From NCBI GenBank assembly GCA_947492955.1, contig CANLOV010000003.1, positions 186,001-250,000 of the forward strand: a stretch of 64,000 nucleotides of DNA, written 5' to 3'. The translations under genes were made by a program, and so were the position numbers. This document shows, one piece after another, positions 45,610 through 54,614 of the stretch (within the stretch, counting starts at the first letter, position 1; the number at the start of each line of letters is the position of its first letter). The DNA is from an uncultured Cellulophaga sp. GTDB taxonomy: Bacteria; Bacteroidota; Bacteroidia; Flavobacteriales; Flavobacteriaceae. The notes under the pieces are model-generated. The model did no database searches, had not been told where the DNA came from, and worked only from the letters and a program-made list of their open reading frames with translations.

Positions 45610-48594
45610 TTATTCTTTTTCTTTTTCTTTTACCACTTTATCTTCCTGTACATCTTTACCTAAGGTATCGTACATAACAGGAGTTGCAATAAATAATGAT
45701 GAATATGTACCTACAATAATACCAATTATCATAGCAAATATAAATCCTCTAAGAGATTCTCCTCCAAAAATAAATATAGCTAATAATACTACTAATGTAG
45801 TTAAAGATGTATTTAAGGTTCTACTTAATGTACTGCTTGAAGCCTCATTAACACTAGTTCCTTTTTTCCATCCTTTTTCTTCTATAATTTCACGAATTCT
45901 ATCAAACACTACCACGGTATCATTTAATGAATATCCAATTACTGTTAATATGGCCGCTATAAACGCTTGATCTATTTCCATATTAAAAGGCATTATTTTG
46001 CCTACCAAAGAAAAGATACCTAGTACAATTAGCACATCATGGAATACTGCTGTAACTGCACCTAAAGAGAATTGCCATTTACGGAAACGGAATAAAATAT
46101 ATAAGAACACAACTAATAAAGAAGCTATAATTGCTAAGAATGCTTTATTTTTAATATCATCTGCAATAGTTGGCCCAACCTTTACAGATTCTAATATTCC
46201 TATAGATGTACCGTCACTACCACCATTAACAAAAGAATCTAAACTTTTTCCGTCTGGCAAGTATTTTTGTAATGCAGTAAATAATTTTCCTTGAATTTCA
46301 TTATCAACCTCTAAACCTTCTACACTTACTTTATAAGGTGTAGTTACTTTTATTTGATTAGCCTCACCATATGTTTTCACATTAGTTCCACTACCAAATA
46401 CGGTATTTAATTCTGAGGCAATTTCAGAAGGATTCACTGGATTTTCAAATCTAATTTGATACGAACGACCACCAATAAAGTCTACTCCTTGTTGTAAACC
46501 TTGAGTCATTAATGAAAATAAACTAACTACTATTAGTATACTAGATATTATATACGCTATTTTTCTTTTTCCTAAGAAATTAATATTTATATTTTTAAAT
46601 AAATTCTTAGTTAATGGCGTTGTAAAATCTAATGTTCTACCAGGCTTACTAACATACCATTCTACTAGTATTCTAGTAATAAATATTGCTGTAAATAAAG
46701 AAGTTAGAATACCTATTATTAATGTAGTTGCAAAACCTTTAATTGGTCCAGAGCTAAAAAACAATGAAAGAATAATTGCCGTAAGTCCTGTTGTTATGTT
46801 CGCATCTAAAATAGAAGACAATGCATTACTAAAACCATCTTTAATAGCTAGTGATTTGCCTTTACCTTTTGCTAATTCTTCTTTTATTCGTTCAAATATA
46901 AGTACGTTAGCATCCACAGACATACCTATAGTTAATACAATACCTGCAATACCTGGCAATGTTAATACTGCTGGTAAACTAACCAAAACACCAAAAATTA
47001 AAACGATATTTAATACCAAAGCTACATCTGCAAAAGCTCCTGCTTTTCCATAATAGAATACCATCCACACTAGTACAATAATCATGGCTATTACAAACGA
47101 CATTAAACCACTATCAATAGCTTCTTGCCCCAAAGAGGGTCCTACTACGGCAGATTGTATTATTTCGGCTTTTGCTGGTAATTTACCAGCCCTTAATACG
47201 TTAGCTACATCTTTAGTTTCTGCAACTGTAAAGTTACCTGTAATTTCTGTACCTCCACCAGTAATACCTCCTACTACTGAACAACCAGGTGCTGTATACA
47301 CTTGATTATCTAAAACAACTGCTATACCTGTTCCATTAACATTAGCATCACTTGTTAGTTTTTGCCAATCTTTAGAACCTTTAGAGTTCATTTGCATGCT
47401 TACTGCGGGCTTGCTAAACTGATCAAATACATCAGTTGCTGAATTTACTACATCGCCACTAATTCTTGGTTTACCATCTCTGTTAGATTTTAAAGCATAT
47501 AAATCTACCAACTCACTACCTTCACTTGGGCGTTCCCATAAGAATTTTACAAATTGAACATCATTAGGTAATAAACGACGAATCTCTTTTTTTCTAAGGT
47601 ACTCACCAACTGTAGCTGTATCCTTTACAGAAAATTTAGCTACTCCGTAACCACTAGCTGGGCCTTTAATCAAATCAAATAATGGGTTTACTTGGTTTGC
47701 TACATCTAAAGAATCTTGTGATATATCTGATAATAAGGAATCTATTTCTGATTCTGGTTTTTGAGTTTCTGGGGCTTTTGTTTCTACTAATGATTTTAAC
47801 TCATTATTAGCAGCAGCTAAAAAAGCTCCTATACTTTGGTTGTTAGGCTTGTATGTTTCCCAAAATTCTAATTGAGCAGTACTAGATAATAGTTCCTGAG
47901 CTCTATTTACATCTCTTGCCCCAGGTAATTCTACCAATATACGTCCAGAGTTACCCTCTCTTTGTATTTTTGGTTGTGTAACCCCTAATCCATCAATACG
48001 TTTTCTCAATACTTCAAAAGCGGATACTACAGATTCATCTATTTTCTTTCTGATAATTGGTTTTACCTGATCATCTGACATTTGAAAATTAATAACATCG
48101 CTTAAAGATTTATTTGCAAAAATATCTGGTGATGCTAATTTTGAGTCTCCTTTTAATTTATCAAAAGCTTCAAAAAATAAGTCTATATATGTTTTATCAC
48201 TATTTTTAGAAGCGATATCTGCTTGCGCAATTGCTTTTGTAAAAATTGGATTTTTTGAATTATTTGATAATCCCTTTAAAATATCTTTTACAGATATTTG
48301 CAAAGTAACATTTATACCTCCTTTAAGGTCTAATCCTTTAATTAACTCTTTCTTTTTAGCCTCATTATAACTAGTATATCCAAATACACTATTATCTCCT
48401 ATAGAATCTAAATATGTAGTTTCTATTTTTTCTCTTTTTGTAATATAATCTTCTTCTGCATCAGTTATTCTAGCTGTAGCATAAGTTTCTGCATCTCCTT
48501 CTATTTTATTTGTAATAAAAGTATAAGAAAGCTGATATAAACTTACAATCCCGAATAAAAAAGCAAAAAGCTTTATAAGTCCTTTATTTTGCAT
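45610..48594 (-). CDS. secDF: Fused protein translocase subunit SecDF
   Basis: SecDF uses the proton gradient to pull secreted proteins across the inner membrane from SecYEG. This 994-residue protein joins SecD (about residues 1-640) and SecF (about 660-970) in one chain, as is usual in Bacteroidota. It shows the SecD signature LKGGINVTLQIS, the P1 domain with VELPGARDVNRAQELLSSTAQLEFWE, membrane motifs GIVLTIGMSVDANVLIFERIKEEL in SecD and AILTVIGYSLNDTVVVFDRIRE in SecF, and twelve helices. It is monocistronic, with a terminator after it. An expanded periplasmic region is rich in low-similarity sequence. Confidence 0.96.
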   Translation of the reverse strand: MQNKGLIKLFAFLFGIVSLYQLSYTFITNKIEGDAETYATARITDAEEDYITKREKIETTYLDSIGDNSVFGYTSYNEAKKKELIKGLDLKGGINVTLQISVKDILKGLSNNSKNPIFTKAIAQADIASKNSDKTYIDLFFEAFDKLKGDSKLASPDIFANKSLSDVINFQMSDDQVKPIIRKKIDESVVSAFEVLRKRIDGLGVTQPKIQREGNSGRILVELPGARDVNRAQELLSSTAQLEFWETYKPNNQSIGAFLAAANNELKSLVETKAPETQKPESEIDSLLSDISQDSLDVANQVNPLFDLIKGPASGYGVAKFSVKDTATVGEYLRKKEIRRLLPNDVQFVKFLWERPSEGSELVDLYALKSNRDGKPRISGDVVNSATDVFDQFSKPAVSMQMNSKGSKDWQKLTSDANVNGTGIAVVLDNQVYTAPGCSVVGGITGGGTEITGNFTVAETKDVANVLRAGKLPAKAEIIQSAVVGPSLGQEAIDSGLMSFVIAMIIVLVWMVFYYGKAGAFADVALVLNIVLIFGVLVSLPAVLTLPGIAGIVLTIGMSVDANVLIFERIKEELAKGKGKSLAIKDGFSNALSSILDANITTGLTAIILSLFFSSGPIKGFATTLIIGILTSLFTAIFITRILVEWYVSKPGRTLDFTTPLTKNLFKNININFLGKRKIAYIISSILIVVSLFSLMTQGLQQGVDFIGGRSYQIRFENPVNPSEIASELNTVFGSGTNVKTYGEANQIKVTTPYKVSVEGLEVDNEIQGKLFTALQKYLPDGKSLDSFVNGGSDGTSIGILESVKVGPTIADDIKNKAFLAIIASLLVVFLYILFRFRKWQFSLGAVTAVFHDVLIVLGIFSLVGKIMPFNMEIDQAFIAAILTVIGYSLNDTVVVFDRIREIIEEKGWKKGTSVNEASSSTLSRTLNTSLTTLVVLLAIFIFGGESLRGFIFAMIIGIIVGTYSSLFIATPVMYDTLGKDVQEDKVVKEKEKE

Positions 48595-48728
48595 TGTTTA
48601 ATTGTTTGCGTTAAATGTATAATGTAAAACACTTAACTATTTATTTGTGTTATGGTTAATATAGATTGTAGCTTTTTATTAAAACAATAAAAACTACATA
48701 TTTAGAGAATACCTTTTCTCTAAAATAA

Positions 48729-49343
48729 TTACGAATTTCTGTTTGATGAAGGTCCTGCTCTAACTTCAGGAATTTTTTGAGAAGTATTGTCTATTGCAAT
48801 CGCAATATTCTTATTTATTTTATAGGCTATTTTTACTACCCTATCTTTTTCTCTAGTATCTATTTCATTAACATGGGTAAAAACATTAGAGTTATTAACT
48901 CCATCATATTCTTGTTTTACCTCTAATGTATACTTACCATTCAAATCTGTTCCTGTATCAGAGCTGTTTTGAATTTCACATACATCTATATTGTAACTGT
49001 TCTCTTTTTTATCTGCAGGTAGTTCTTCCTTATTTTTAGAAGCGTAATCTAAATAAAGATTATTTTTTAGAAGTAATGCTTTTATACTCGCTACATCTTT
49101 AGCACTGTAATAAGTAATTTTTAACTGCTTTTCCTTATGTTCTTCAACATTAATATGATCTACACCTATAGATTGTAACAGAGTAGTTGCAAGCTCCAAC
49201 GCGTTTTTAGCATCCTCAGATGCTTCTTGGGTATCAGCAAATTGCAGTACAATTTGTTGATTTGGTACAATAGTATCTTCTTTATACAAGCCCAAAAAGG
49301 CCAGCATAATAATTAAAGTACTAAAATACCATTTCGTATTCAT
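48729..49343 (-). CDS. Membrane-anchored or secreted protein, unknown
   Basis: I use ATG 49341-49343 (MNTKWYFSTLIIMLAFLGLY), giving 204 residues with one N-terminal hydrophobic helix or uncleaved signal; a longer upstream frame adds 25 unlikely residues. The rest is soluble: IVLQFADTQEASEDAKNALE, then an alpha-beta part (LLQSIGVDHINVEEHKEKQL), and a polar tail PSSNRNS. I do not recognise the family. A TATATTTG box lies only 4 nt before this ATG, so the mRNA could be leaderless or the start could lie further in. It lies between secDF and mdh. Confidence 0.65.
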   Translation of the reverse strand: MNTKWYFSTLIIMLAFLGLYKEDTIVPNQQIVLQFADTQEASEDAKNALELATTLLQSIGVDHINVEEHKEKQLKITYYSAKDVASIKALLLKNNLYLDYASKNKEELPADKKENSYNIDVCEIQNSSDTGTDLNGKYTLEVKQEYDGVNNSNVFTHVNEIDTREKDRVVKIAYKINKNIAIAIDNTSQKIPEVRAGPSSNRNS

Positions 49344-49449
49344 GCGCCAAATATAAAAATAAAGACTGGATTTCTGCAATTTTAGCTTAAATATACCAGA
49401 ACTATAATTACAGAACATAGAAAATACAGTAGTTAAGACTACAAAACAA

Positions 49450-49477
49450 AAAAGAGCAACTCGTAAGTTGCTCTTTT
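49450..49477 (-). terminator. Terminator after mdh
   Basis: A 12-bp stem (aaaagagcaact and complement) with a 4-nt loop and flanking A/T runs lies 22 nt past the mdh stop on the minus strand. Confidence 0.85.
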
Positions 49478-49498
49478 ATATATTCCGTTTTTAAAGTA

Positions 49499-50425
49499 TT
49501 ACAACTCTAATAAACCGTTAGTTTTCTTAACTCCTTCTGCACTTTCTTGCATTTTTGCTTTCTCTGCATCGCTTAATTCTATCTCTACGATTTTCTCAAT
49601 TCCATTTTTTCCTAAAATAACAGGAACTCCTATACAAATATCATTTAAATTATATTCTCCTTCTAAATAAGTAGAACAAGGGAACATTTTCTTTTGGTCA
49701 CATGCAATTGCTTGTACCAAACCAGAAACTGCAGCACCTGGAGCATACCAAGCACTTGTTCCTAGTAATTTTGTTAGGGTAGCTCCACCAACCTTAGTAT
49801 CTGCTGCCACTTGCTCTAATCTTTCTTCAGATAAAAACTCTGATACTTTAAGACTATTTCTTGTAGCATGTGCTGTTAATGGCACCATACCTTTATCACT
49901 GTGTCCTCCAATTACCATTCCGTCAACATCAGATATTGGCGCTTCTAAAGCTTCTGCTAAACGGTATTTAAAACGAGCACTATCTAATGCACCTCCCATA
50001 CCTATAATTCTATTCTTTGGCAATCCTGTAGTTTTATGCACTAAATAAGTCATAGTATCCATTGGATTACTTACTACAATAATAATAACATTAGGAGAGT
50101 GTTCTATTAAACTAGCTGATACTGTTTTTACAATACCTGCGTTAATTCCAATTAATTCTTCTCTAGTCATCCCTGGTTTTCTAGGAATACCAGATGTAAT
50201 TACTGCAATATCACTCCCTGCTGTTTTAGAATAATCATTTGTACTACCTACAATTTTAGTATCAAAACCATTTAATGAAGCTGTTTGCATTAAGTCCATT
50301 GCTTTTCCTTCAGCATAACCTTCTTTAATGTCTAATATTACAACTTCTGATGCAAAATCTTTAATTGCTATGTACTCTGCACAACTTGCGCCAACAGCAC
50401 CTGCTCCTACTACAGTAACTTTCAT
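49499..50425 (-). CDS. mdh: Malate dehydrogenase (LDH-like type)
   Basis: Mdh oxidises malate to oxaloacetate with NAD+ in the TCA cycle. The 308-residue protein has the Rossmann motif VVGAGAVGASCAEYIA, Asp for NAD+ (VVILDIKEG), SGIPRKPGMTREEL with the substrate Arg pair, and the catalytic His in MVIGGHSDKGMVPL. These features place it in the short LDH-like MDH group common in Bacteroidota. It is monocistronic with a strong terminator. Confidence 0.96.
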   Translation of the reverse strand: MKVTVVGAGAVGASCAEYIAIKDFASEVVILDIKEGYAEGKAMDLMQTASLNGFDTKIVGSTNDYSKTAGSDIAVITSGIPRKPGMTREELIGINAGIVKTVSASLIEHSPNVIIIVVSNPMDTMTYLVHKTTGLPKNRIIGMGGALDSARFKYRLAEALEAPISDVDGMVIGGHSDKGMVPLTAHATRNSLKVSEFLSEERLEQVAADTKVGGATLTKLLGTSAWYAPGAAVSGLVQAIACDQKKMFPCSTYLEGEYNLNDICIGVPVILGKNGIEKIVEIELSDAEKAKMQESAEGVKKTNGLLEL

Positions 50426-50640
50426 TATATCTTTTTTTTAGAATTTAATTTTTAATTGCGTAAAAATACTGATTTTAAACAAAAACTAAGTAGCGAATAC
50501 TTAGTTATATACATTTTTAAACAATACACAACACTGGAAGTAATTTTTACAACAAATGTTAAAAAAAATAGCTTTTAATCGAAAAAGCGGGCAATAAAAT
50601 GCAATACGTCGATTTTAAACAATAATACAAAAGCTTTCCA

Positions 50641-50658
50641 TGTTATATTTATATAACA
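50641..50658. promoter_or_regulatory. Palindrome upstream of a small lipoprotein gene
   Basis: tgttata, ttta, tataaca forms a perfect 7-bp inverted repeat, ending 28 nt before ATG 50687. It contains TATATTTA, one base off the -7 consensus, so it may combine promoter and operator. A+T-rich palindromes of this size also occur by chance. Confidence 0.35.
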
Positions 50659-50686
50659 GATCCCAAATCTGAAAATCTACTTAACT

Positions 50687-51064
50687 ATGAATAAAGCTAT
50701 ACTTGGTATAATAGCACTCTTTGCTATTATTATACTTTACAATTGTTCTCCTATTGAAGAGAATAACGATCCAATTATTGGTATATGGTCTAACGAGGAC
50801 AATATATCTACAACTAACAAAACAACAGAAAACACCTCTAGACAAGAATGGATTTTTAATGATGCCTACTTAGGTAGATATCACAGTTACAATAACAATG
50901 TAATATCCTTTAAAACAGATTATCGATGGGTACAAAAAGATAATGTTTATACCATATCTTACCCTGGAACCGATTTCCCTGAGGATATTGTTATAATGAC
51001 AATAGTTGATAACAAAACAATGCTTAAAGATACTGATGGCAATATTTTAGCCATTAGAGAATAG
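50687..51064 (+). CDS. Small lipoprotein, lipocalin-like, unknown
   Basis: The 125-residue protein has a lipoprotein signal (IIILYNCSPIE) and a beta-rich body starting DPIIGIWSNED, with QEWIFNDAYLGRY and YTISYPGTD. The initial GxW and strand pattern resemble lipocalin-like domains of Bacteroidota, but it is too short and diverged for certainty. It is monocistronic with a terminator behind and a palindrome in front. Confidence 0.65.
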   Translation: MNKAILGIIALFAIIILYNCSPIEENNDPIIGIWSNEDNISTTNKTTENTSRQEWIFNDAYLGRYHSYNNNVISFKTDYRWVQKDNVYTISYPGTDFPEDIVIMTIVDNKTMLKDTDGNILAIRE

Positions 51065-51078
51065 CTGTAAAAAATACT

Positions 51079-51115
51079 AAAACGCAATCTTGAGTTTATT
51101 TAAGATTGCGTTTTT
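51079..51115. terminator. Bidirectional terminator
   Basis: A 13-bp stem (aaaacgcaatctt and complement) with a 10-nt loop and flanking A/T runs lies between the convergent small lipoprotein and DUF6588 genes. Confidence 0.82.
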
Positions 51116-51125
51116 ATTTTCTTCT

Positions 51126-52136
51126 CTATCTAAAGCCAAAATTGATTCCGAAAGATAAACTATTAAAAGCTGCTAAGGTATAATCTGCATGTAGTCTAAA
51201 AAATCCTAATTTTAGCTTTGCTCCTACATTACCTGTTACTCCACTTGCTTTGTTACTTAGTTTAAATGGATCTGTATATGTTATTGGCAAAGGGTTTGCT
51301 GTTACAGTATAAGTACCCAATACATCTACTTCAGATTTTCCTGTAAAATATCCTACGCCTCCATAAAAATTTATTACAGGTAACTTTGTAGAGACTACTG
51401 CTTGAAAAACCCAAGTATTCATTTCCATTTCTAAACTTTGGTCACTTCCATTTATTGCTCCTGTATTTTCCAAATCGTAAGATGCATCTAAATGCGTGTA
51501 CCCTATTACCCCAGATATTGCTACTGGCAACAATTTATCTGCTGGTAACCACTTTGTAAATTCTTGCTGCATCCCTATACCATAAAAACCTAAAGAGGAA
51601 CCATCTACATCTATTTTTGGCAAAAATCTAGCCTTTAACTCTATACCTTTTACCAAACCTACACTTGCCTGCAAAAAAGCAGATGGTACAAAATTTATTT
51701 TTTCTGATGCTAATCCTGTGGGCAACTCTATTTCTTGAGACACCGTATTTCCATTAACATCTGCTGATACCAATATATTTACATTTTCTATATCTCCTAA
51801 AGCCGTTGATACTGTTTTAGAAGCACTCCCATCTTGAAAAGATATATTTTCATAATCAGCAGTATTTAAAACAAAACTCTTTTGATCATCTTTATTTTTA
51901 AAAGAAGCCATATTTCCTATGATAGAAATCTCAAAACCTCCTAAAGGTTTTGCATCTGCTGTGTTATACCATCCGTTAGACATACTATACATTAATCCAT
52001 CAGTAACCGGATTCATGTAACTATTAGTAAAACGTTCAGCATCGTTTAAGCCCGCAGCTAACAATTCATTTATATTCGATTGCGCTATACTCATTGTGCT
52101 AAACAATAGCAGTAGAGAATAAATAATTTTTTTCAT
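51126..52136 (-). CDS. DUF6588 family outer-membrane-type protein
   Basis: I choose ATG 52134-52136 (MKKIIYSLLLLFSTMSIAQ, a clean signal peptide), giving 336 residues; the longer frame starts 35 codons earlier without sense. The mature part begins LLAAGLNDAERFTNSYMNPV and is rich in amphipathic strands ending SLSFGINFGFR with a terminal aromatic-basic strand, suggesting an outer membrane barrel. The opening matches the family I recall as DUF6588. Function unknown. A TAGTTTTG box lies 24 nt upstream. Confidence 0.78.
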   Translation of the reverse strand: MKKIIYSLLLLFSTMSIAQSNINELLAAGLNDAERFTNSYMNPVTDGLMYSMSNGWYNTADAKPLGGFEISIIGNMASFKNKDDQKSFVLNTADYENISFQDGSASKTVSTALGDIENVNILVSADVNGNTVSQEIELPTGLASEKINFVPSAFLQASVGLVKGIELKARFLPKIDVDGSSLGFYGIGMQQEFTKWLPADKLLPVAISGVIGYTHLDASYDLENTGAINGSDQSLEMEMNTWVFQAVVSTKLPVINFYGGVGYFTGKSEVDVLGTYTVTANPLPITYTDPFKLSNKASGVTGNVGAKLKLGFFRLHADYTLAAFNSLSFGINFGFR

Positions 52137-52160
52137 GGTTTGTTTTAAATTGATTTTACC

Positions 52161-52168
52161 CAAAACTA
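52161..52168 (-). promoter_or_regulatory. Candidate -7 box for the DUF6588 gene
   Basis: The minus strand reads TAGTTTTG, an exact TAnnTTTG match, 24 nt before ATG 52136, supporting the shorter start. Confidence 0.4.
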
Positions 52169-52273
52169 AAAAACCAATAACTCCTAAAACTTTTTTTGTT
52201 GCGTAAATACCATTTTTATACACAAACGAGCTAAAAATCAATATTAACCACTTTACATTTTGCTATAAAAACA

Positions 52274-52302
52274 AAAAGCTCGCACTATTTGTTCGAGCTT
52301 TT
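52274..52302 (-). terminator. Terminator after gyrB
   Basis: A 9-bp stem (aaaagctcg / cgagctttt) with an 11-nt loop and an A run on the plus-strand left side lies 20 nt past the gyrB stop. Confidence 0.75.
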
Positions 52303-52322
52303 GTACTTATACTTTATACTAT

Positions 52323-54269
52323 TTATGTATCAATATTTGCATAAACTGCATTTTTCTCTATAAATTCTCTACGAGGTGGCACCTCATCTCCCATTAACAT
52401 AGAAAAAACACGATCAGTTTCAGTAGCATTATCAATAGTTATTTGTCTTAATGTTCTAAATTCAGGATTCATTGTAGTATCCCACAATTGTTCTGCATTC
52501 ATTTCTCCAAGACCTTTGTAACGTTGTATACCTACACTACCGTTAAAGCTTTCTGCTATTGCATCTCGTTCTTCATCATTCCAAGCATATTTCTTCTTAG
52601 AACCTTTCTTTACTAAGTATAATGGTGGAGTTGCTATGTAAACGTGACCTTTTTCTATTAACTCTCGCATGTAACGGAAAAAGAAAGTTAAAATTAAGGT
52701 CTCGATATGACTCCCATCTACATCGGCATCACACATAATAACCACTTTATGATATCTTAGTTTCTCCAAGTTTAGTGCTTTACTATCTTCCTCGGTACCA
52801 ATTGTAACTCCTAATGCTGTGTATATATTTTTAATTTCTTCATTTTCAAAAACCTTATGCTGCATTGCTTTTTCCACATTAAGAATTTTACCTCTTAATG
52901 GAAGTATTGCCTGGAAGTTTCTGTCTCTTCCTTGTTTTGCCGTACCCCCTGCAGAATCCCCCTCTACTAAGAATACTTCGCAATTTTCAGGATTTTGATC
53001 GGAACAATCTGATAATTTCCCAGGTAAACCACCTATACTCATTACTGTTTTACGCTGTACCATTTCACGAGCCTTAGTTGCTGCATGACGTGCTTGCGCT
53101 GCTAGTATAACTTTTTGTACAATTACCTTAGCATCTTCTGGATTTTCTTCTAAGTAATTCGTTAGCATTTCTGATACTGCCTGACTCACTGCAGAAGAAA
53201 CCTCTCTGTTACCTAATTTTGTTTTAGTTTGCCCTTCAAATTGTGGTTCCGCAACTTTAACAGATACTATTGCTGTTAATCCTTCACGAAAATCATCTCC
53301 TTGAACCTCAAACTTTAGCTTATCTAACATTCCTGAAGAATCCGCATACTTTTTTAAAGTACTTGTTAAACCTCTTCTGAAACCGGATAAATGCGTACCA
53401 CCCTCGTGTGTATTAATATTATTTACATATGAATGTAAATTCTCTGTATACGAAGTATTATAAACCATGGCTACCTCTACTGGTATACCATTTTTTTCAC
53501 CTTCCATAGAAATTACACTTTTTATAAGCTGCTCTCTATTTCCGTCTAAAAATTTAATAAATTCTTTTAATCCTTCTTCTGAGAAAAAACGCTCTCCAAC
53601 AAAGCCAGACTCACTTTCTTTATCTTTCTGCCTTTTGTCTGTTAAAGTAATAGCTACACCCTTGTTTAAGTATGCCAACTCTCGCATTCTGTTTGCAAGT
53701 GTTTCATAATTATACTCTGTAGTTTGTGTAAAAATAGTATCGTCTGGATAAAAAGTAACCTCTGTACCTCTTTCTTCCGTTTCTCCAATACTTTTTACAG
53801 GGTAAGAAGCTTTTCCTCTTTCATATTCCTGCTCATATATAGTTCCATTACGGAATACTGTAGCTTTTAAATTATTTGATAAGGCATTTACACATGATAC
53901 CCCTACACCATGTAAACCACCAGATACTTTATAGGAATCTTTATCGAATTTACCACCTGCTCCAATTTTGGTCATTACAACCTCTAAAGCAGATACTCCT
54001 TCTTTTTTATGAATATCTACAGGAATACCTCTACCGTTATCTCTAACAGTTATAGAATTATCCTCGTTTATAATAACACTAATAGTATCGCAATGACCTC
54101 CCATTGCTTCATCGATAGAGTTATCTACCACTTCATAAACTAAGTGGTGCAATCCTCTAACTCCAACATCTCCAATATACATAGATGGTCGCATACGTAC
54201 ATGCTCCATCCCTTCTAATGCCTGAATACTATCGGCTGAATAATTATTCTTTTTTGCTTCGTCGCTCAT
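52323..54269 (-). CDS. gyrB: DNA gyrase subunit B
   Basis: GyrB is the ATPase half of gyrase, which adds negative supercoils. The 648-residue protein has the GHKL ATPase domain (EVVDNSIDEAMGG, VRDNGRGIPVD, GGLHGVGVSCVNALS), the transducer domain, and the TOPRIM domain with EGDSAGGTAKQGRDRNFQAI, PLRGKILNVEKA and the metal site DADVDGSH. It ends QRYKGLGEMNAEQLW and RRxFIE, the GyrB tail. Length fits the short Bacteroidota form without the E. coli insertion. ParE is related, but the length and the IQRYKGLGEMN region favour GyrB. Confidence 0.95.
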   Translation of the reverse strand: MSDEAKKNNYSADSIQALEGMEHVRMRPSMYIGDVGVRGLHHLVYEVVDNSIDEAMGGHCDTISVIINEDNSITVRDNGRGIPVDIHKKEGVSALEVVMTKIGAGGKFDKDSYKVSGGLHGVGVSCVNALSNNLKATVFRNGTIYEQEYERGKASYPVKSIGETEERGTEVTFYPDDTIFTQTTEYNYETLANRMRELAYLNKGVAITLTDKRQKDKESESGFVGERFFSEEGLKEFIKFLDGNREQLIKSVISMEGEKNGIPVEVAMVYNTSYTENLHSYVNNINTHEGGTHLSGFRRGLTSTLKKYADSSGMLDKLKFEVQGDDFREGLTAIVSVKVAEPQFEGQTKTKLGNREVSSAVSQAVSEMLTNYLEENPEDAKVIVQKVILAAQARHAATKAREMVQRKTVMSIGGLPGKLSDCSDQNPENCEVFLVEGDSAGGTAKQGRDRNFQAILPLRGKILNVEKAMQHKVFENEEIKNIYTALGVTIGTEEDSKALNLEKLRYHKVVIMCDADVDGSHIETLILTFFFRYMRELIEKGHVYIATPPLYLVKKGSKKKYAWNDEERDAIAESFNGSVGIQRYKGLGEMNAEQLWDTTMNPEFRTLRQITIDNATETDRVFSMLMGDEVPPRREFIEKNAVYANIDT

Positions 54270-54310
54270 AGAATCTATAAGTTATTTTTAATTAAAAATT
54301 AGCAATCTCA

Positions 54311-54318
54311 CAAATATA
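54311..54318 (-). promoter_or_regulatory. Candidate -7 box for gyrB
   Basis: The minus strand reads TATATTTG, 41 nt before the gyrB ATG, in the A+T-rich gap. No -33 TTG at 19-nt spacing is present. Confidence 0.4.
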
Positions 54319-54469
54319 ACGAATCCCATATTTAATAGGGTATTTAAACACATTAGAACCCATGAAGTTATCAACAATAATTGTGGAAAATATTTTACTA
54401 AAACATCTTTTTAAAATTAAAAAAAGGAGAAACTAAAGACACGTTTACTACATAAAATTATGCAAACAA

Positions 54470-54496
54470 AAAAAGCACCCAATATGGGTGCTTTTT
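54470..54496 (-). terminator. Terminator after asnB
   Basis: An 11-bp stem (aaaaagcaccc / gggtgcttttt) with a 5-nt loop sits 118 nt past the asnB stop, isolating asnB from gyrB. Confidence 0.82.
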
Positions 54497-54614
54497 AAGG
54501 ACTAATTATAATTAAAAAACTGTAAAACAGATTGATAATTCTCTTTGATATTATAATAACGGACTAATAATTTATTTTATTATTAATGTAACGTTAAACT
54601 ACTTATAAATTAGA

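Larger units (their letters stand above)
54270..54614. other. 345-bp intergenic region between gyrB and asnB
   Basis: It holds the gyrB upstream region with a TATATTTG box on the minus strand (54311-54318) and the asnB terminator (54470-54496). I see no frame that looks coding, and the remainder is plain A+T-rich sequence. Confidence 0.6.
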
